A stretch of DNA of 64,000 nt from Amycolatopsis nivea. Its GTDB lineage: Bacteria; Actinomycetota; Actinomycetes; Mycobacteriales; Pseudonocardiaceae. Shown here one piece after another: positions 27,987-36,691 of this stretch. Under the pieces are notes generated by a model. It was not told the origin of the DNA. It saw only the letters and a program-made list of their open reading frames with translations, and searched no databases. The position numbers and the translations under genes are program-made. The stretch spans positions 120,111 through 184,110 of the forward strand of contig NZ_SDLT01000012.1 of assembly GCF_004522235.1 (NCBI RefSeq), given 5' to 3'. The stretch's first letter is position 1. Each line of letters begins with the position of its first letter.

Positions 27987-28233
27987 GTGCCGCTCGCCTT
28001 TCCCCCGGGTAGCGGGGACAACTTACTCGCCGTCGGGCGAGGACAAAAGCTGAGCCGGGTCCGGGGGAGGACGCACGAGGTCACGCCGCCGGGCGGACCT
28101 CCCGGCGTTTCGCGAGTACAGTGGCAGCTGAGTACTACCGGCGCGCGCAATACTTGCAGTCACATTGACCTGCGCCGATGCTGCTCGGGGCCCGCGGCCG
28201 CCCGCAACCGGGGCCGTCTGGAGGAGGTGCACC

Positions 28234-28686
28234 ATGTCGGTGTCGGACGACGCCGTCGAGGCGCGCGCGCAAGGCTGGCGGACGCTGGCGGCGCTGCACG
28301 CGCGGATCGAAGACCGGCTGAACCGCGCGCTGGAAAGCGAGCACGAGCTGTCGGTGAGCGAGTACACGGTGCTCGACGTGCTCGGCCGCCAGGACGGCTT
28401 CCATCTGCGGATGAGCCAGCTGGCCAACGCGGTGGTGCTGAGCCAGTCGGCGACGACCCGGCTGGTCACCCGGCTGGAGGAGCGCGGCCTGCTGTCGCGC
28501 TACCTGTGCCAGGACGACCGGCGCGGCATCTACACCGAGGTCACGCCGTCCGGGCAGAAGCTGCTGGCCGCCGCCCGCCCGACGCACGACACGGCGCTTT
28601 CCGCCGCGCTCGCCGAGGCGGAGGAGCTGCCGGAGCTGGCGCCCTTGGTCACCGCGCTGGGGTCGCTCACCTTCGCTGCTCAGTGA
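28234..28686 (+). CDS. MarR-family transcriptional regulator
   Basis: The 150-residue product has the MarR winged helix: LSVSEYTVLDVLGRQDGFHL, then LSQSATTRLVTRLEERGLLSR, then wing DDRRGIYTEVTPSG. GGAGGAGGTG precedes ATG 28234. The 247-bp gap from the divergent kinase carries GAGTAC twice, 16 bases apart (near 28111 and 28127), possible binding half-sites. The ligand and targets are unknown. Confidence 0.9.
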   Translation: MSVSDDAVEARAQGWRTLAALHARIEDRLNRALESEHELSVSEYTVLDVLGRQDGFHLRMSQLANAVVLSQSATTRLVTRLEERGLLSRYLCQDDRRGIYTEVTPSGQKLLAAARPTHDTALSAALAEAEELPELAPLVTALGSLTFAAQ

Positions 28687-28691
28687 CGTTC

Positions 28692-28740
28692 CGTGAAGGG
28701 CTCCTTGAGGGAACCAGATTCCCTCAAGGAGTCCTTCACG
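28692..28740. terminator. Long hairpin between convergent marR and aspS
   Basis: The 22-bp arms 28692-28713 and 28719-28740 (CGTGAAGGGCTCCTTGAGGG on the left) pair with one mismatch around a 5-base loop. It starts six bases after the marR stop and serves both convergent genes. It is related in sequence to the hairpin at 14996. Confidence 0.8.
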
Positions 28741-28786
28741 GACCGCACACCCCGCGTACCAGGCCAGCGGCACCTTCGAGGGGCGA

Positions 28787-30031
28787 TCAGGGCCGCAGGC
28801 GGTGCAGGTCCCGGGGGAAGAGCGTCGCCCCGCGCACGTTCGCCACGCCCAGCACGCGCGCGACCCAGCGCTCCAGCCCGATCGCGAACCCGCCGTGCGG
28901 CGGCATGCCGTATGCGAACGCGTCGAGATAGTCCGAGTACTGCCCGGCCGCCTCGCCGAGCACGGCGAGGTAGTCCGCGTGCCGGTGCAGCCGCTGGCCG
29001 CCGGTCACCAGTTCCAGGCCGCGGAAAAGCAGGTCGAAACTGTTCGACCGGGCCAGGTCCGCCGGGTCCGGATGGGTGTAGAACGGCCGTTTCGCCATCG
29101 GGTATCCGGTCACGAACAGGAATTCCGACCCGTGTTCCCGCTCGGCCCATGCGCACAGCCAGCGTTCGTGCGCGGGCGCGAGGTCCGGTTCGCCGCGCGG
29201 GTCCTCGCCGGTGTTCCGGGCCAGAAGTTCTTGCGCCGCGGCGAAATCGATCGACGGGATCTCGTCCGGCACCGTCGGCGCGTCCGGTCCGGCCGCGGCG
29301 GCCATCTCCGCTACGACGTCGCGCAGCATGGCCATGACGTCGCGGTGGTCGGCGATGAAGCCCAGTTCCGCGTCGAGACTCGTGTACTGGGCCAGATGTC
29401 GTGCGGTGTCATGCGGTTCGGCCCGGAAAACCGGCCCCACCTCGTACACCCGCTCGAACACGCCGACCATGGCCTGCTTGAAGAACTGCGGCGACTGCGC
29501 GAGGTAAGCGGGACGGCCGAAGTAGTCGAGCTGGAACACATTCGCCCCGGATTCCGTCGCGGTGGCGACGATCTTCGGCGTATGAATCTCAGTGAATCCC
29601 TGCCTGTCCAACGCCCGGCGGAACGCCGCGACACTGGCCGCGGCCACCTCGAATCGCCGCCGCAGTACCGGATGCCGCAACGCGACCGCGGCATTGTCCA
29701 GCACCACCGGCAACCCGGCGGCCACTTCGGGCCGATAAAGATCGAACGGCGGCCGCTTTTCCGGCGCGGACAGCACTTCTAAAACCGGTTCCCGCAGTTC
29801 AATTCCTTGCGGTGCCTGCGGATTGGCGACCACCTGCCCGGTGAGCCGCACGACGGTCTCCTCGGCGACCTCCGGCGGCTCGGCGAACACCGCCTGCGCG
29901 GTGCCGGACCGGTCGCGGACGACCAGGAACGCCACGGATTTCAGCACGCGCCGGCGGTGCACCCAGCCGGCGATCGTCACGGTGGAGCCCACGCGGTCAC
30001 GCAGGCAGGCCACCGGGGTGCGGGTACTCAT
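28787..30031 (-). CDS. aspS: Aspartate--tRNA ligase, archaeal/nondiscriminating type
   Basis: The 414-residue enzyme has an N-terminal OB-fold anticodon-binding domain (1-100, VTIAGWVHRRRVLKSVAFLVVRD) and a class II core: motif 2 PVFRAEPHDTARHLAQYTSL and motif 3 GGFAIGLERWVARVLG. The short form without the bacterial GAD insertion resembles archaeal AspRS, which often charges both tRNA-Asp and tRNA-Asn. In actinomycetes such a copy is usually a second aspS; the main one is not in this window. AGGAGAAGG precedes ATG 30031, and the gene follows a T-box leader. Confidence 0.88.
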   Translation of the reverse strand: MSTRTPVACLRDRVGSTVTIAGWVHRRRVLKSVAFLVVRDRSGTAQAVFAEPPEVAEETVVRLTGQVVANPQAPQGIELREPVLEVLSAPEKRPPFDLYRPEVAAGLPVVLDNAAVALRHPVLRRRFEVAAASVAAFRRALDRQGFTEIHTPKIVATATESGANVFQLDYFGRPAYLAQSPQFFKQAMVGVFERVYEVGPVFRAEPHDTARHLAQYTSLDAELGFIADHRDVMAMLRDVVAEMAAAAGPDAPTVPDEIPSIDFAAAQELLARNTGEDPRGEPDLAPAHERWLCAWAEREHGSEFLFVTGYPMAKRPFYTHPDPADLARSNSFDLLFRGLELVTGGQRLHRHADYLAVLGEAAGQYSDYLDAFAYGMPPHGGFAIGLERWVARVLGVANVRGATLFPRDLHRLRP

Positions 30032-30262
30032 TCCTTCTCCTGAGCGCACTCGGCGACCCCTTGGGGGTGCGGGCGAGAAGGGACACTCGCGGTGCCACCG
30101 CACCTTCGCCGCCGAGTGGGCGGCCTCGTTCTGGCCGGGTGACGGCGGCCGGGCCGTCGGGGCATTTCCTCCCCGCACTCAGGAGTGTCTTCGCGCTGGG
30201 CCGCGACGCTGCCTTCTCACCGGCGGCAGCTCTCTGTCCCTCGCGGTGCCCTGCGCTACTCG
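30032..30262 (-). promoter_or_regulatory. T-box riboswitch, probably translational, candidate specifier GAC (Asp)
   Basis: Read on the reverse strand, the leader has AGAGAG, a hairpin GCTGCC-GGTGAGAA-GGCAGC, then GAAGACAC with GAC at 30189-30187 in the specifier position, and the T-box core GGTGGCACCGCG (near 30099-30088). GAAGG (30107-30103) can pair with CCTTC after the core as an antisequestrator. The overlapping CCTTCTC (30081-30075) is an exact complement of GAGAAGG in the aspS ribosome site. Uncharged tRNA would thus free translation. Confidence 0.85.
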
Positions 30263-30320
30263 TCTCCGTCAACGTGTTGCCCGCAACGGTAAAACACCGC
30301 CACCGCCCGTGTCGCCTGAT

Positions 30321-31469
30321 TTACCGCACGCCCAGCAGGTGCTCCAACGCCAGTTGGTTGAGCCGGGTGAAGTGGTAGCCGCGGCGGCCGGCCGCTTCGA
30401 CGTCGAACTCGTCGGCGGCCAGATCGTCCAGGGTTTCGCCCTCGGACAGCGTCGGCGTCGCCAGCTCCGGCACCCGCGACGCGGCGAGCGCTTCGGCGAC
30501 CTCCGGATCGGCGCGGAACGCACGGGCTTTCTCGCGCAGGATCAGGTAAGTGCGCATGTTCGCCGCCGCGGAAACCCAGACGTCCTCGGGATCCTCGGTG
30601 CGCAGCGGTTTGTAGTCGAAGTGCCGCGGGCCGTCGTAGCCGCCGTGCTCCAGGAGGTCGACGAGGAAGAACGCGCTGGCGAGATCGCCGTGCCCGAAGA
30701 TCAGGTCCTGGTCGTACTTCGGGCCGTGCTGGCCGTTGAGGTCGAGGTGGAACAGCTTGCCCTGCCACAGCGCCTGCGCGATGCCGTGCACGAAGTTCAG
30801 CCCGGCCATCTGCTCGTGGCCGACCTCCGGGTTCAGCCCGAACAGCTCGGGCCGCTCCAGTTGCGAGATGAACCCGAGCGCGTGGCCGATCGTCGGCAGG
30901 AGGATGTCGCCGCGCGGTTCGTTCGGCTTCGGCTCCAGCGCGAACCGCAGGTCGTAGCCTTGCGAAACGGCGTAGTCGGCGAGGACGTCGAGCCCTTCCT
31001 TGTAGCGGGCGAGTGCGGCGCGGACGTCTTTCGCCGCATCGGATTCCGCGCCTTCGCGGCCGCCCCACAGCACGTAGGTCTGCGCGCCGAGTTCGGCGGC
31101 GAGGTCGAGATTGCGCCGGACCTTGGTCAGCGCGTACCGCCGGATGTCGCGGTCGTTGCTGGTCAGGCCGCCGTCCTTGAAGACCGGATGGCTGAACAGG
31201 TTCGTCGTCGCCATCGGCACGCGCAGGCCGGTTTCCTCGAGCGCGCGCTTGAACTTGGCGATCGCGGTGTCGCGGTCCGGTTCGGTGGCGAGGAGGTCGT
31301 CGTCGTGAAAGGTGACGCCGTACGCGCCCAGTTCGGCCAGCCGGTGCACGCTCTCGACCGGGTCGAGCGGCGGGCGCGTGGCGACGCCGAACGGGTCGGC
31401 CGCGGGCCAGCCGACGGTCCACAGTCCGAACGAAAATTTGTCCTCCGGTGCGGGGGCGTAGTCGGCCAT
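30321..31469 (-). CDS. xylA: Xylose isomerase
   Basis: The 382-residue enzyme interconverts xylose and xylulose. It has the actinomycete class I signatures [21 protein letters not shown] with the catalytic His, [22 protein letters not shown] and [16 protein letters not shown] metal ligands. AAGGGA lies upstream of ATG 31469. It is divergent from a ROK repressor through a 79-bp region with an inverted repeat. No xylB is next to it in the window. Confidence 0.97.
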   Translation of the reverse strand: MADYAPAPEDKFSFGLWTVGWPAADPFGVATRPPLDPVESVHRLAELGAYGVTFHDDDLLATEPDRDTAIAKFKRALEETGLRVPMATTNLFSHPVFKDGGLTSNDRDIRRYALTKVRRNLDLAAELGAQTYVLWGGREGAESDAAKDVRAALARYKEGLDVLADYAVSQGYDLRFALEPKPNEPRGDILLPTIGHALGFISQLERPELFGLNPEVGHEQMAGLNFVHGIAQALWQGKLFHLDLNGQHGPKYDQDLIFGHGDLASAFFLVDLLEHGGYDGPRHFDYKPLRTEDPEDVWVSAAANMRTYLILREKARAFRADPEVAEALAASRVPELATPTLSEGETLDDLAADEFDVEAAGRRGYHFTRLNQLALEHLLGVR

Positions 31470-31481
31470 GCCCGTCCCTTC

Positions 31482-31506
31482 ATTTAGTTCACGTTGTAGA
31501 CTAAAT
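31482..31506. promoter_or_regulatory. XylR-type operator between xylA and the ROK gene
   Basis: ATTTAGT (31482-31488) and ACTAAAT (31500-31506) are perfect inverted 7-bp arms separated by 11 bases, midway between the divergent genes. The A/T-rich arms and position fit operators of ROK-type xylose repressors. Confidence 0.75.
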
Positions 31507-31548
31507 ACTGCGCTACGGTCGTCCCGGCCGTCAAGAGCGGAGGTCTGC

Positions 31549-32682
31549 ATGGAACCGGTCCGGCACGACGCGATGCGGGCGCGGAACCTCGAACTGGTGC
31601 TCGGCGAGATCAGCCGCGGCGGCCCGCTGACCCGCGCCGCGCTGGCGGAGCTGACCGGGCTGACCAAGTCGACGGTGTCCACTTTGGTCGGCTCGCTGCT
31701 GGACGCGGGCTTCCTGTCCGAGACCGCCGCAGTGCGCGCGGGGGAGCGCGGCCGGCCCGGGGTCGAGGTTTCGCTGAGCGGCGCGCGGATGGCTTCGCTG
31801 GGGCTCGAGGCCAATGTGGACTATCTCGCCGCGTGCGTCCTGGACTTGACCGGCACGGTCCGCCGGTCGGTTCGCATCGAGCGGGACAACCGCGGCGTGC
31901 CAGCGGAAACTGTGCTGAAGGCGGTGCGGGAACTGGCTTCCGCGGAGTTGGCCGAGGCGCGCGAGCTGGGCTTGACGGTCGCCGGTGCGGTGCTCGCGGT
32001 GTCCGGCCCGGTGCGGGACGGCGTGGTGCTGAGCGCGCCGAACCTCGGCTGGCGGAACGTTCCGGTCGAGCTGGAGCTGCCGGTCCCGGTTTCGGTGGAC
32101 AACGAGGCGAATCTCGGTGCTCTCGGCGAGCTGTGGTTCGGTGCCGGGGCGGCGGATTTCCTTTACGTGTCGGGCGAGATCGGCATCGGCGCGGGACTGG
32201 TCGTGGACTCGCGGTTGTTCCGCGGCACCGGCGGCGAACTGGGGCACGTGCTGGTTTCCCCGTCCGGGCCGTCCTGTCGCTGCGGTGCGGCGGGCTGTCT
32301 GGAGACCTACGCCGGGCAGGAAGCGATGCTCGCCGCGGCTGGAGTATCCGCAGTGGACGCTCTCGCCGCCGCTTTGGCCGCGGGTGACGACGCGGCGTTG
32401 TCGGCCGTCTCGGCGGCGGGGGAGGCTCTAGGATTGGCGCTGGCGTCGGCGGTCAATCTCGTGGATGTGGACCGCGTGGTGCTCGGCGGCGTATTCGGGC
32501 CGCTGTTTCCCTGGCTGGCACCCGCTGCCGAGGCTGTGTTGCGGGCGCGGTTGACCGGCCTCCGCGGTTCGGTGCCGGTGCTGAGCCCGTCCGCACTCGG
32601 CGATTCCGCCGCGACGCTCGGTGCCGCTGGCCGCACCATCCACGGCGTTTTGGCTGATCCGGGGCCGTTCCTCGCCCGTTAG
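31549..32682 (+). CDS. xylR: ROK-family xylose repressor
   Basis: The 377-residue product has an N-terminal winged helix ([20 protein letters not shown]) and a ROK sugar-binding domain with the zinc motif [14 protein letters not shown] and the GGELGHVLV stretch. It is divergent from xylA, so xylose-responsive repression is likely. ATG 31549 has GGAGG seven bases upstream; an earlier in-frame start would run through the operator. Its stop shares four bases (TTAG) with the convergent hydrolase stop. Confidence 0.9.
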   Translation: MEPVRHDAMRARNLELVLGEISRGGPLTRAALAELTGLTKSTVSTLVGSLLDAGFLSETAAVRAGERGRPGVEVSLSGARMASLGLEANVDYLAACVLDLTGTVRRSVRIERDNRGVPAETVLKAVRELASAELAEARELGLTVAGAVLAVSGPVRDGVVLSAPNLGWRNVPVELELPVPVSVDNEANLGALGELWFGAGAADFLYVSGEIGIGAGLVVDSRLFRGTGGELGHVLVSPSGPSCRCGAAGCLETYAGQEAMLAAAGVSAVDALAAALAAGDDAALSAVSAAGEALGLALASAVNLVDVDRVVLGGVFGPLFPWLAPAAEAVLRARLTGLRGSVPVLSPSALGDSAATLGAAGRTIHGVLADPGPFLAR

Positions 32683-33401
32683 CCGAGGTTGTCGGCAAGC
32701 AGGGTCAGGACGTCGCGCCAGGCTCGCTCGGCCTGCACCGGGTGATAGCCGACGCCGGGGAGAAGCCGCTGCTCCGGGCCGATCGGCGGGTGGTGGAACG
32801 CGTGCTGGGCGCCGCCGTAGACGGTGAGTCGCCAGTCGACGCCCGCCGCCTGCATCTCGGCGGCGAACGCGTCCCGTTGCGCGGCAGGCATGATCGGGTC
32901 CTCCGAGCCGACGCCCGCCCACACCGGGCAGCGGATGTTCGCTGCCTCGCCCGGACGGCCGGTGACCAGGCCGTTGATCGTGCCGATCGCGCGCAGATCG
33001 ACGCCCGCGCGGCCGAGCTCCAGCACGATCGCGCCGCCGGTGCCGTAGCCGATCCCGGCGATCCGGTCCGGGTCGGTCCGCGGTTCGGCGAGCAGCACGT
33101 CGAGGGCCGCGCGGCCGATGTCGCGCATCCGGTCCGGGTCGTCGAGCAGCGGCAGGCAGCGCGCCAGCATTTCGTCGGGATCGGTGAACCAGCGTCCGCC
33201 GTGGATGTCGAACGCGAGGGCCACGTAACCGAGTTCGGCCAGCGCGTCGGCCCGTGCGCGCTGAAAGTCGTTGAGGCCGGTGCCTTCCGGCCCGATCAGG
33301 ACCGCGGGCCGAGGGCCGGTCCCCGCGGGGAGCGCGAGACGCCCGACCATGGTGAGGCCGTCGGCCGGGTATTCGACGGTGCGCGTCGTGACGGTCTCCA
33401 T
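32679..33401 (-). CDS. Dienelactone-hydrolase-like alpha/beta protein with altered nucleophile
   Basis: The 240-residue product follows the dienelactone hydrolase fold: PAVLIGPEGTGLNDF, ALAFDIHGG, a nucleophile elbow IAGIGYGTGGAIVLE, SEDPIMP for the acid turn, and HAFHHPP for the His. The residue at the nucleophile position (GYCxGG in the family) is Gly, so the usual Cys or Ser is missing although the other elements remain. It may be non-hydrolytic or use another residue. ATG 33401 has only a weak GGTGGG upstream. Confidence 0.75.
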   Translation of the reverse strand: METVTTRTVEYPADGLTMVGRLALPAGTGPRPAVLIGPEGTGLNDFQRARADALAELGYVALAFDIHGGRWFTDPDEMLARCLPLLDDPDRMRDIGRAALDVLLAEPRTDPDRIAGIGYGTGGAIVLELGRAGVDLRAIGTINGLVTGRPGEAANIRCPVWAGVGSEDPIMPAAQRDAFAAEMQAAGVDWRLTVYGGAQHAFHHPPIGPEQRLLPGVGYHPVQAERAWRDVLTLLADNLG

Positions 33402-33501
33402 GAAAACCCACCGTAATGAGCGGCGGGCCCCGGCGGGGTGCTGTTCACCGTCGGCGGACACGTCCATTCAGGTGACCCTCTCGCGGCGCTTCCGGAAACA
33501 T

Positions 33502-33520
33502 GTTAGGAAAGCTTCCTAAC
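33502..33520. promoter_or_regulatory. Palindrome before the alkaline phosphatase gene
   Basis: GTTAGGAAAGCTTCCTAAC has perfect 8-bp arms and a 3-base centre. It lies just upstream of the AAAGGAGG ribosome site. Its symmetry and place suggest an operator near the transcription start. I see no PhoP box-like GTTCAC repeats. Confidence 0.6.
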
Positions 33521-33535
33521 TAAAGGAGGATCCGG

Positions 33536-34765
33536 ATGCGCAAGACGATGGTGCTCACCGCGGCCGTGCTCGCGGTGGCCGGAGCGGTGCCCGCGGTCGC
33601 GATGGCGGGGGACGGTCCGGCCGCGGATTCCGCTGGGTGGCATCCGAAAGCGCGCAACATCGTCTACATCCAGGGCGACGGCATGGGCGCGGCGCAGCGG
33701 GAGTTCGTCCGGCTCGCGACGACCGGCCGCAAGGGCGACCTGGTCATGAACCGGCTCCCGGTCACCGGCATGGTGCACACCGACCCCGACGACCCGGAAG
33801 AACTCGTCACCGACTCCGCCGCGGCGGCGACCGCGCTCGCCACCGGGCACAAGACCCGCAACGGCGCGGTCGGCCAGGACGCGCAGGGCCGCCGTCTGCT
33901 GACCGTGCTCGAGCAGGCGAAACGCGCCGGGAAGTCGACCGGACTGGTCACCACCGCGCAGGTCACCGGGGCGTCGCCGGCCGCGTTCGCGTCCCACGTG
34001 CCGTCGCGGGATCTGCAGAGTGACATCGCGAAGCAGTACATCACCGAAAGCCGTCCGGAAGTCCTCCTCGGCGGCGGCGAAGACTGGTGGCTGCCGAAGG
34101 GCGATCCGGGCGCGTGGCCGGACAAGCCGGGCGAGGAAAGCCGCAGCACGCACGGAAACCTCATCGAGCAGGCGAAGCGCTCCGGCTACACCTACGTGCG
34201 GAACGCCAGCGAACTCGCCGCGACTCGCGCGCCGCGGCTGCTCGGACTGTTCGCGAACGAGGACATGGTCGATTACGGCCCGGACGGCAAGGGCGCGTAC
34301 CAGCCGAAGGTCGCGTTGCCGGTGATGGCGAAGAAGGCGCTCGACACGCTTTCCGCCAACCCGCGCGGCTTCTTCCTGTTCCTGGAAGAAGAAGGCATCG
34401 ACGGGATGTCCCACGAAAACAACGCGCACGGCGTCCTCGACGCGGGCCGGGCGCTCGACGCGGCTGTCGCCGAGGTGCTGCGCTTCACCCGCTCGCATCC
34501 GGACACCCTGGTGATCATCGGCGGCGACCACGAGACCGGCGGACTGGCCATCGAGAACACCGACGGTGCGCCCGAAGGCAACGAGGACGGCCCGTTTCCC
34601 GTTCCCGGCACCAAACTTTCGCTGACCGTCGACTGGACGAGCGGCGACCACAGCGGCGTGCCGACCCCGGTCACCGCGACCGGCCCCGGCTCGGACCGCC
34701 TCGACGGGACGCTGGACAACACCGACGTCTACCGCGCGATGGTCTCCGCCGCGCACCTTTCATGA
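33536..34765 (+). CDS. Secreted alkaline phosphatase (PhoA superfamily)
   Basis: The 409-residue product has a Sec signal peptide (1-24) and all main PhoA motifs: IQGDGMG (metal Asp), VTDSAAAATAL (nucleophile Ser), EEEGIDGMSHENN (metal ligands), GGDHETGG and GDHSGVPTP (metal His). It should release phosphate from organic esters outside the cell. AAAGGAGG lies six bases before ATG. Its end overlaps the stop of the convergent reductase gene by six bases (TCATGA). Confidence 0.94.
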   Translation: MRKTMVLTAAVLAVAGAVPAVAMAGDGPAADSAGWHPKARNIVYIQGDGMGAAQREFVRLATTGRKGDLVMNRLPVTGMVHTDPDDPEELVTDSAAAATALATGHKTRNGAVGQDAQGRRLLTVLEQAKRAGKSTGLVTTAQVTGASPAAFASHVPSRDLQSDIAKQYITESRPEVLLGGGEDWWLPKGDPGAWPDKPGEESRSTHGNLIEQAKRSGYTYVRNASELAATRAPRLLGLFANEDMVDYGPDGKGAYQPKVALPVMAKKALDTLSANPRGFFLFLEEEGIDGMSHENNAHGVLDAGRALDAAVAEVLRFTRSHPDTLVIIGGDHETGGLAIENTDGAPEGNEDGPFPVPGTKLSLTVDWTSGDHSGVPTPVTATGPGSDRLDGTLDNTDVYRAMVSAAHLS

Positions 34766-35389
34766 GGCGAGATTCGTGACTCCGTCGTAGTCGTCGAGCG
34801 CGGCTGCTCCGGTGACGTCGTACTCCAGCAGCACCAGTCCGCTGGGCGTGGCTTCGTGGCGGACGAGCCGCAACCCGGTCGCCGACACCGGATGCGGGAA
34901 CTGCAGCCGTCCCGCCCCGAGCACCGTCGGCGTCATGACCAACCGGACCTTGTCCACGACTCCCTCGGACAGCAGGGTGTTGCCGAGCCGGGCGCTGCCG
35001 TGAATCTGCAGCTCCCGGCCCGGCTGCGCCTTGAGCTCGCGCACCGCGGTGGCCGGATCGCCGCGCAATACGGTGGTCGGGGCCCAAACGCCGGTTTCGA
35101 GCGTGTTCGACACGACGTACTTCGGCAGGGAGTTCATCCGCTCGGCGAATGGATCGTCCGGATCCGTGACCGCGGGCCAATCCCGCGCGAACGACGTGTA
35201 CGTGCGGCGGCCGAACAACAGTCCGTCCGCCAAATCCAGCCACTCCGACGCCCGCTGGACGAACGCCTGGTCGAGATGCGGAACGAACCAGCCGCCGCGG
35301 GAGAACTCGCCGCTGGTGTCCTCTGTGGACGATCCGGGCCCTTGGCTGACGCCGTCGAGCGTGACGAACGCGGTGAGGGAGATTTGCAT
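34760..35389 (-). CDS. Dihydrofolate-reductase-like (RibD C-terminal) protein
   Basis: The 209-residue product begins ISLTAFVTLDGVSQGPG and has LLFGRRTYTSFARDWP and LQIHGSARLGNTLLSEG, typical of DHFR-like reductases. It is the last gene of a three-gene operon: its ATG shares one base with the TGA of the SRPBCC gene (TGATG). Reductase-SRPBCC-ArsR clusters are common in actinomycetes, but the substrate is unknown. Confidence 0.88.
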   Translation of the reverse strand: MQISLTAFVTLDGVSQGPGSSTEDTSGEFSRGGWFVPHLDQAFVQRASEWLDLADGLLFGRRTYTSFARDWPAVTDPDDPFAERMNSLPKYVVSNTLETGVWAPTTVLRGDPATAVRELKAQPGRELQIHGSARLGNTLLSEGVVDKVRLVMTPTVLGAGRLQFPHPVSATGLRLVRHEATPSGLVLLEYDVTGAAALDDYDGVTNLAS

Positions 35390-35859
35390 CAGGCCCCGCC
35401 CTCCGCGACCCGGGCGAGCTGAGCCGTGACCGTGCCCCAGCCGTCCGCGAACCCGAGATCGGCGTGCCGTTCCCTGGCCGCCGGATCCCCGTGCCGGACG
35501 ACGACGCGGTAATCCGTCCCGTCCGGATGATCCCGGAGGACGATCTCCGCCGTCATCGCGACCGGCTGCGGTTTCGCCGGCCGCCACGCGCTGTCGAGGG
35601 CATTCGTGAAAACGAGCCGCTCGTAGTCCTCGACCACGAGGAAGCACGCGTCGAGATGCGGGACGAAGGTGTCGCCGTCCTCGCTCATCCGCGTGACGAA
35701 CGCACCCCCAGCGCGCACGTCCAGCTCCTCGACGCGGCACCGCAGCGGGGCGGGAATCCACCACTGGGCGAGGCTGGCCGGGTCGGTCCAGGCGTCCCAG
35801 ACGCGTTTGCGGGGCGCGCGGATGACGCGGTCGAGGGAAAGATCGAGGTCGGGGTTCAC
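35389..35859 (-). CDS. SRPBCC (AHSA1-like) protein
   Basis: The 156-residue product begins LDLSLDRVIRAPRKRVWDAW and contains PASLAQWWIPAP and a C-terminal helix, the AHSA1/START-like fold that binds hydrophobic ligands. GTG 35859 overlaps the ArsR stop (GTGA), with AGGAGG upstream; the longer open frame has no support. Tight coupling to ArsR is the standard arrangement for this family. Confidence 0.88.
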   Translation of the reverse strand: MNPDLDLSLDRVIRAPRKRVWDAWTDPASLAQWWIPAPLRCRVEELDVRAGGAFVTRMSEDGDTFVPHLDACFLVVEDYERLVFTNALDSAWRPAKPQPVAMTAEIVLRDHPDGTDYRVVVRHGDPAARERHADLGFADGWGTVTAQLARVAEGGA

Positions 35860-36191
35860 GGCTGGTCCTCCTGGCTGGTGACGAACTGCTCGAGCCGGTC
35901 GGTGCGCCCGGCCCAGACGCGCCGCTGCTCGGCGAGCCAGTCCTCGACGAGCGCGAACCGCTCGCGGTTGAGGACGCACGTCCGCACCCGCCCGGACTTC
36001 TCGGTGCGGATCAGCCCGTGCGACTCGAGCATCCGCACGTGCTTCATGAAGGACGGCAAGGTCATCGGCGCGTCGCCCGCGAGCTCCCCGACACTCGCCG
36101 GCCCCACCCCGAGCCGCCGCACGACAGCCCGCCGGGTCGGATCGGCGAGGGCGGAGAAGACCCCGTCGAGCGTGGTCGAATACTGAGCCAT
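35856..36191 (-). CDS. ArsR-family regulator
   Basis: The 111-residue winged-helix protein contains FSALADPTRRAVVRRLG and MTLPSFMKHVRMLESHGLI. No metal-binding CxC pair is visible, which fits the SRPBCC-linked ArsR group. It heads the operon. ATG 36191 has no ribosome site and a -10-like AATACT a few bases upstream, so the mRNA may be leaderless. It probably represses its own operon. Confidence 0.9.
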   Translation of the reverse strand: MAQYSTTLDGVFSALADPTRRAVVRRLGVGPASVGELAGDAPMTLPSFMKHVRMLESHGLIRTEKSGRVRTCVLNRERFALVEDWLAEQRRVWAGRTDRLEQFVTSQEDQP

Positions 36192-36193
36192 GA

Positions 36194-36236
36194 GGCTAAG
36201 TATTGCGGGCGGTGATGGTTAGCGCAAGGGCTAAGT
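36194..36236. promoter_or_regulatory. Direct GGCTAAGT repeats in the arsR promoter
   Basis: GGCTAAGT occurs at 36194-36201 and again at 36229-36236, 35 bp apart, flanking the probable promoter of the reverse-strand operon. GGTTAGC lies between them. These are candidate ArsR sites. Confidence 0.4.
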
Positions 36237-36691
36237 GTTTCGGTCGCGGCGGGGACGGGGCTCGGCTCACGGTCGGAGTCCGACGGGGTGTCGGCTGCGG
36301 GGCGGGCGAGGCAGCTGGCCGGGCGGAATGCGAGATCCTGCGCGAAGCGGGGTCAGCTGGTCGCGCTCCGTGCGGAGGTGTTCGAAGCTTCCGCTGCGTC
36401 AGGTCAGACCGGGCGGCCGATGTCGGCGCTCAAAGCCCAGCCTACGAGGGGATCAGCCGTGCAACGGCCACCGCGAACCAAGACAGCTCCGCCCGACCCG
36501 CGCGGTCCAGCGGAACAAAGCGGCAACCGAGGGAGTCGAACCCTGCGCGGCTTGTGAAGGCGGCGCTCCTGACCGGCCCTGACCCTTCGGCGGGCGACGG
36601 CTGCCATGCATTGCGTGTACCCGTTTCAACGCCCGCCCCAGCATCGCAATTCCCGCTTCACCCGAACGGGGCCTGCTGGCAGGCTGGGCGC
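36237..36691. other. Intergenic region with a tRNA-like fragment
   Basis: No gene is supported. On the reverse strand around 36557-36525 the sequence GCAGGGTTCGACTCCCTCGG resembles a tRNA T arm preceded by an anticodon-arm-like stretch, but no acceptor or D arm completes it. The rest probably contains the amidohydrolase promoter. Confidence 0.35.

Noticed and set aside
36520..36560. Complete tRNA gene
   Set aside because: Only a T-arm-like sequence is present; no acceptor pairing or D arm could be built.
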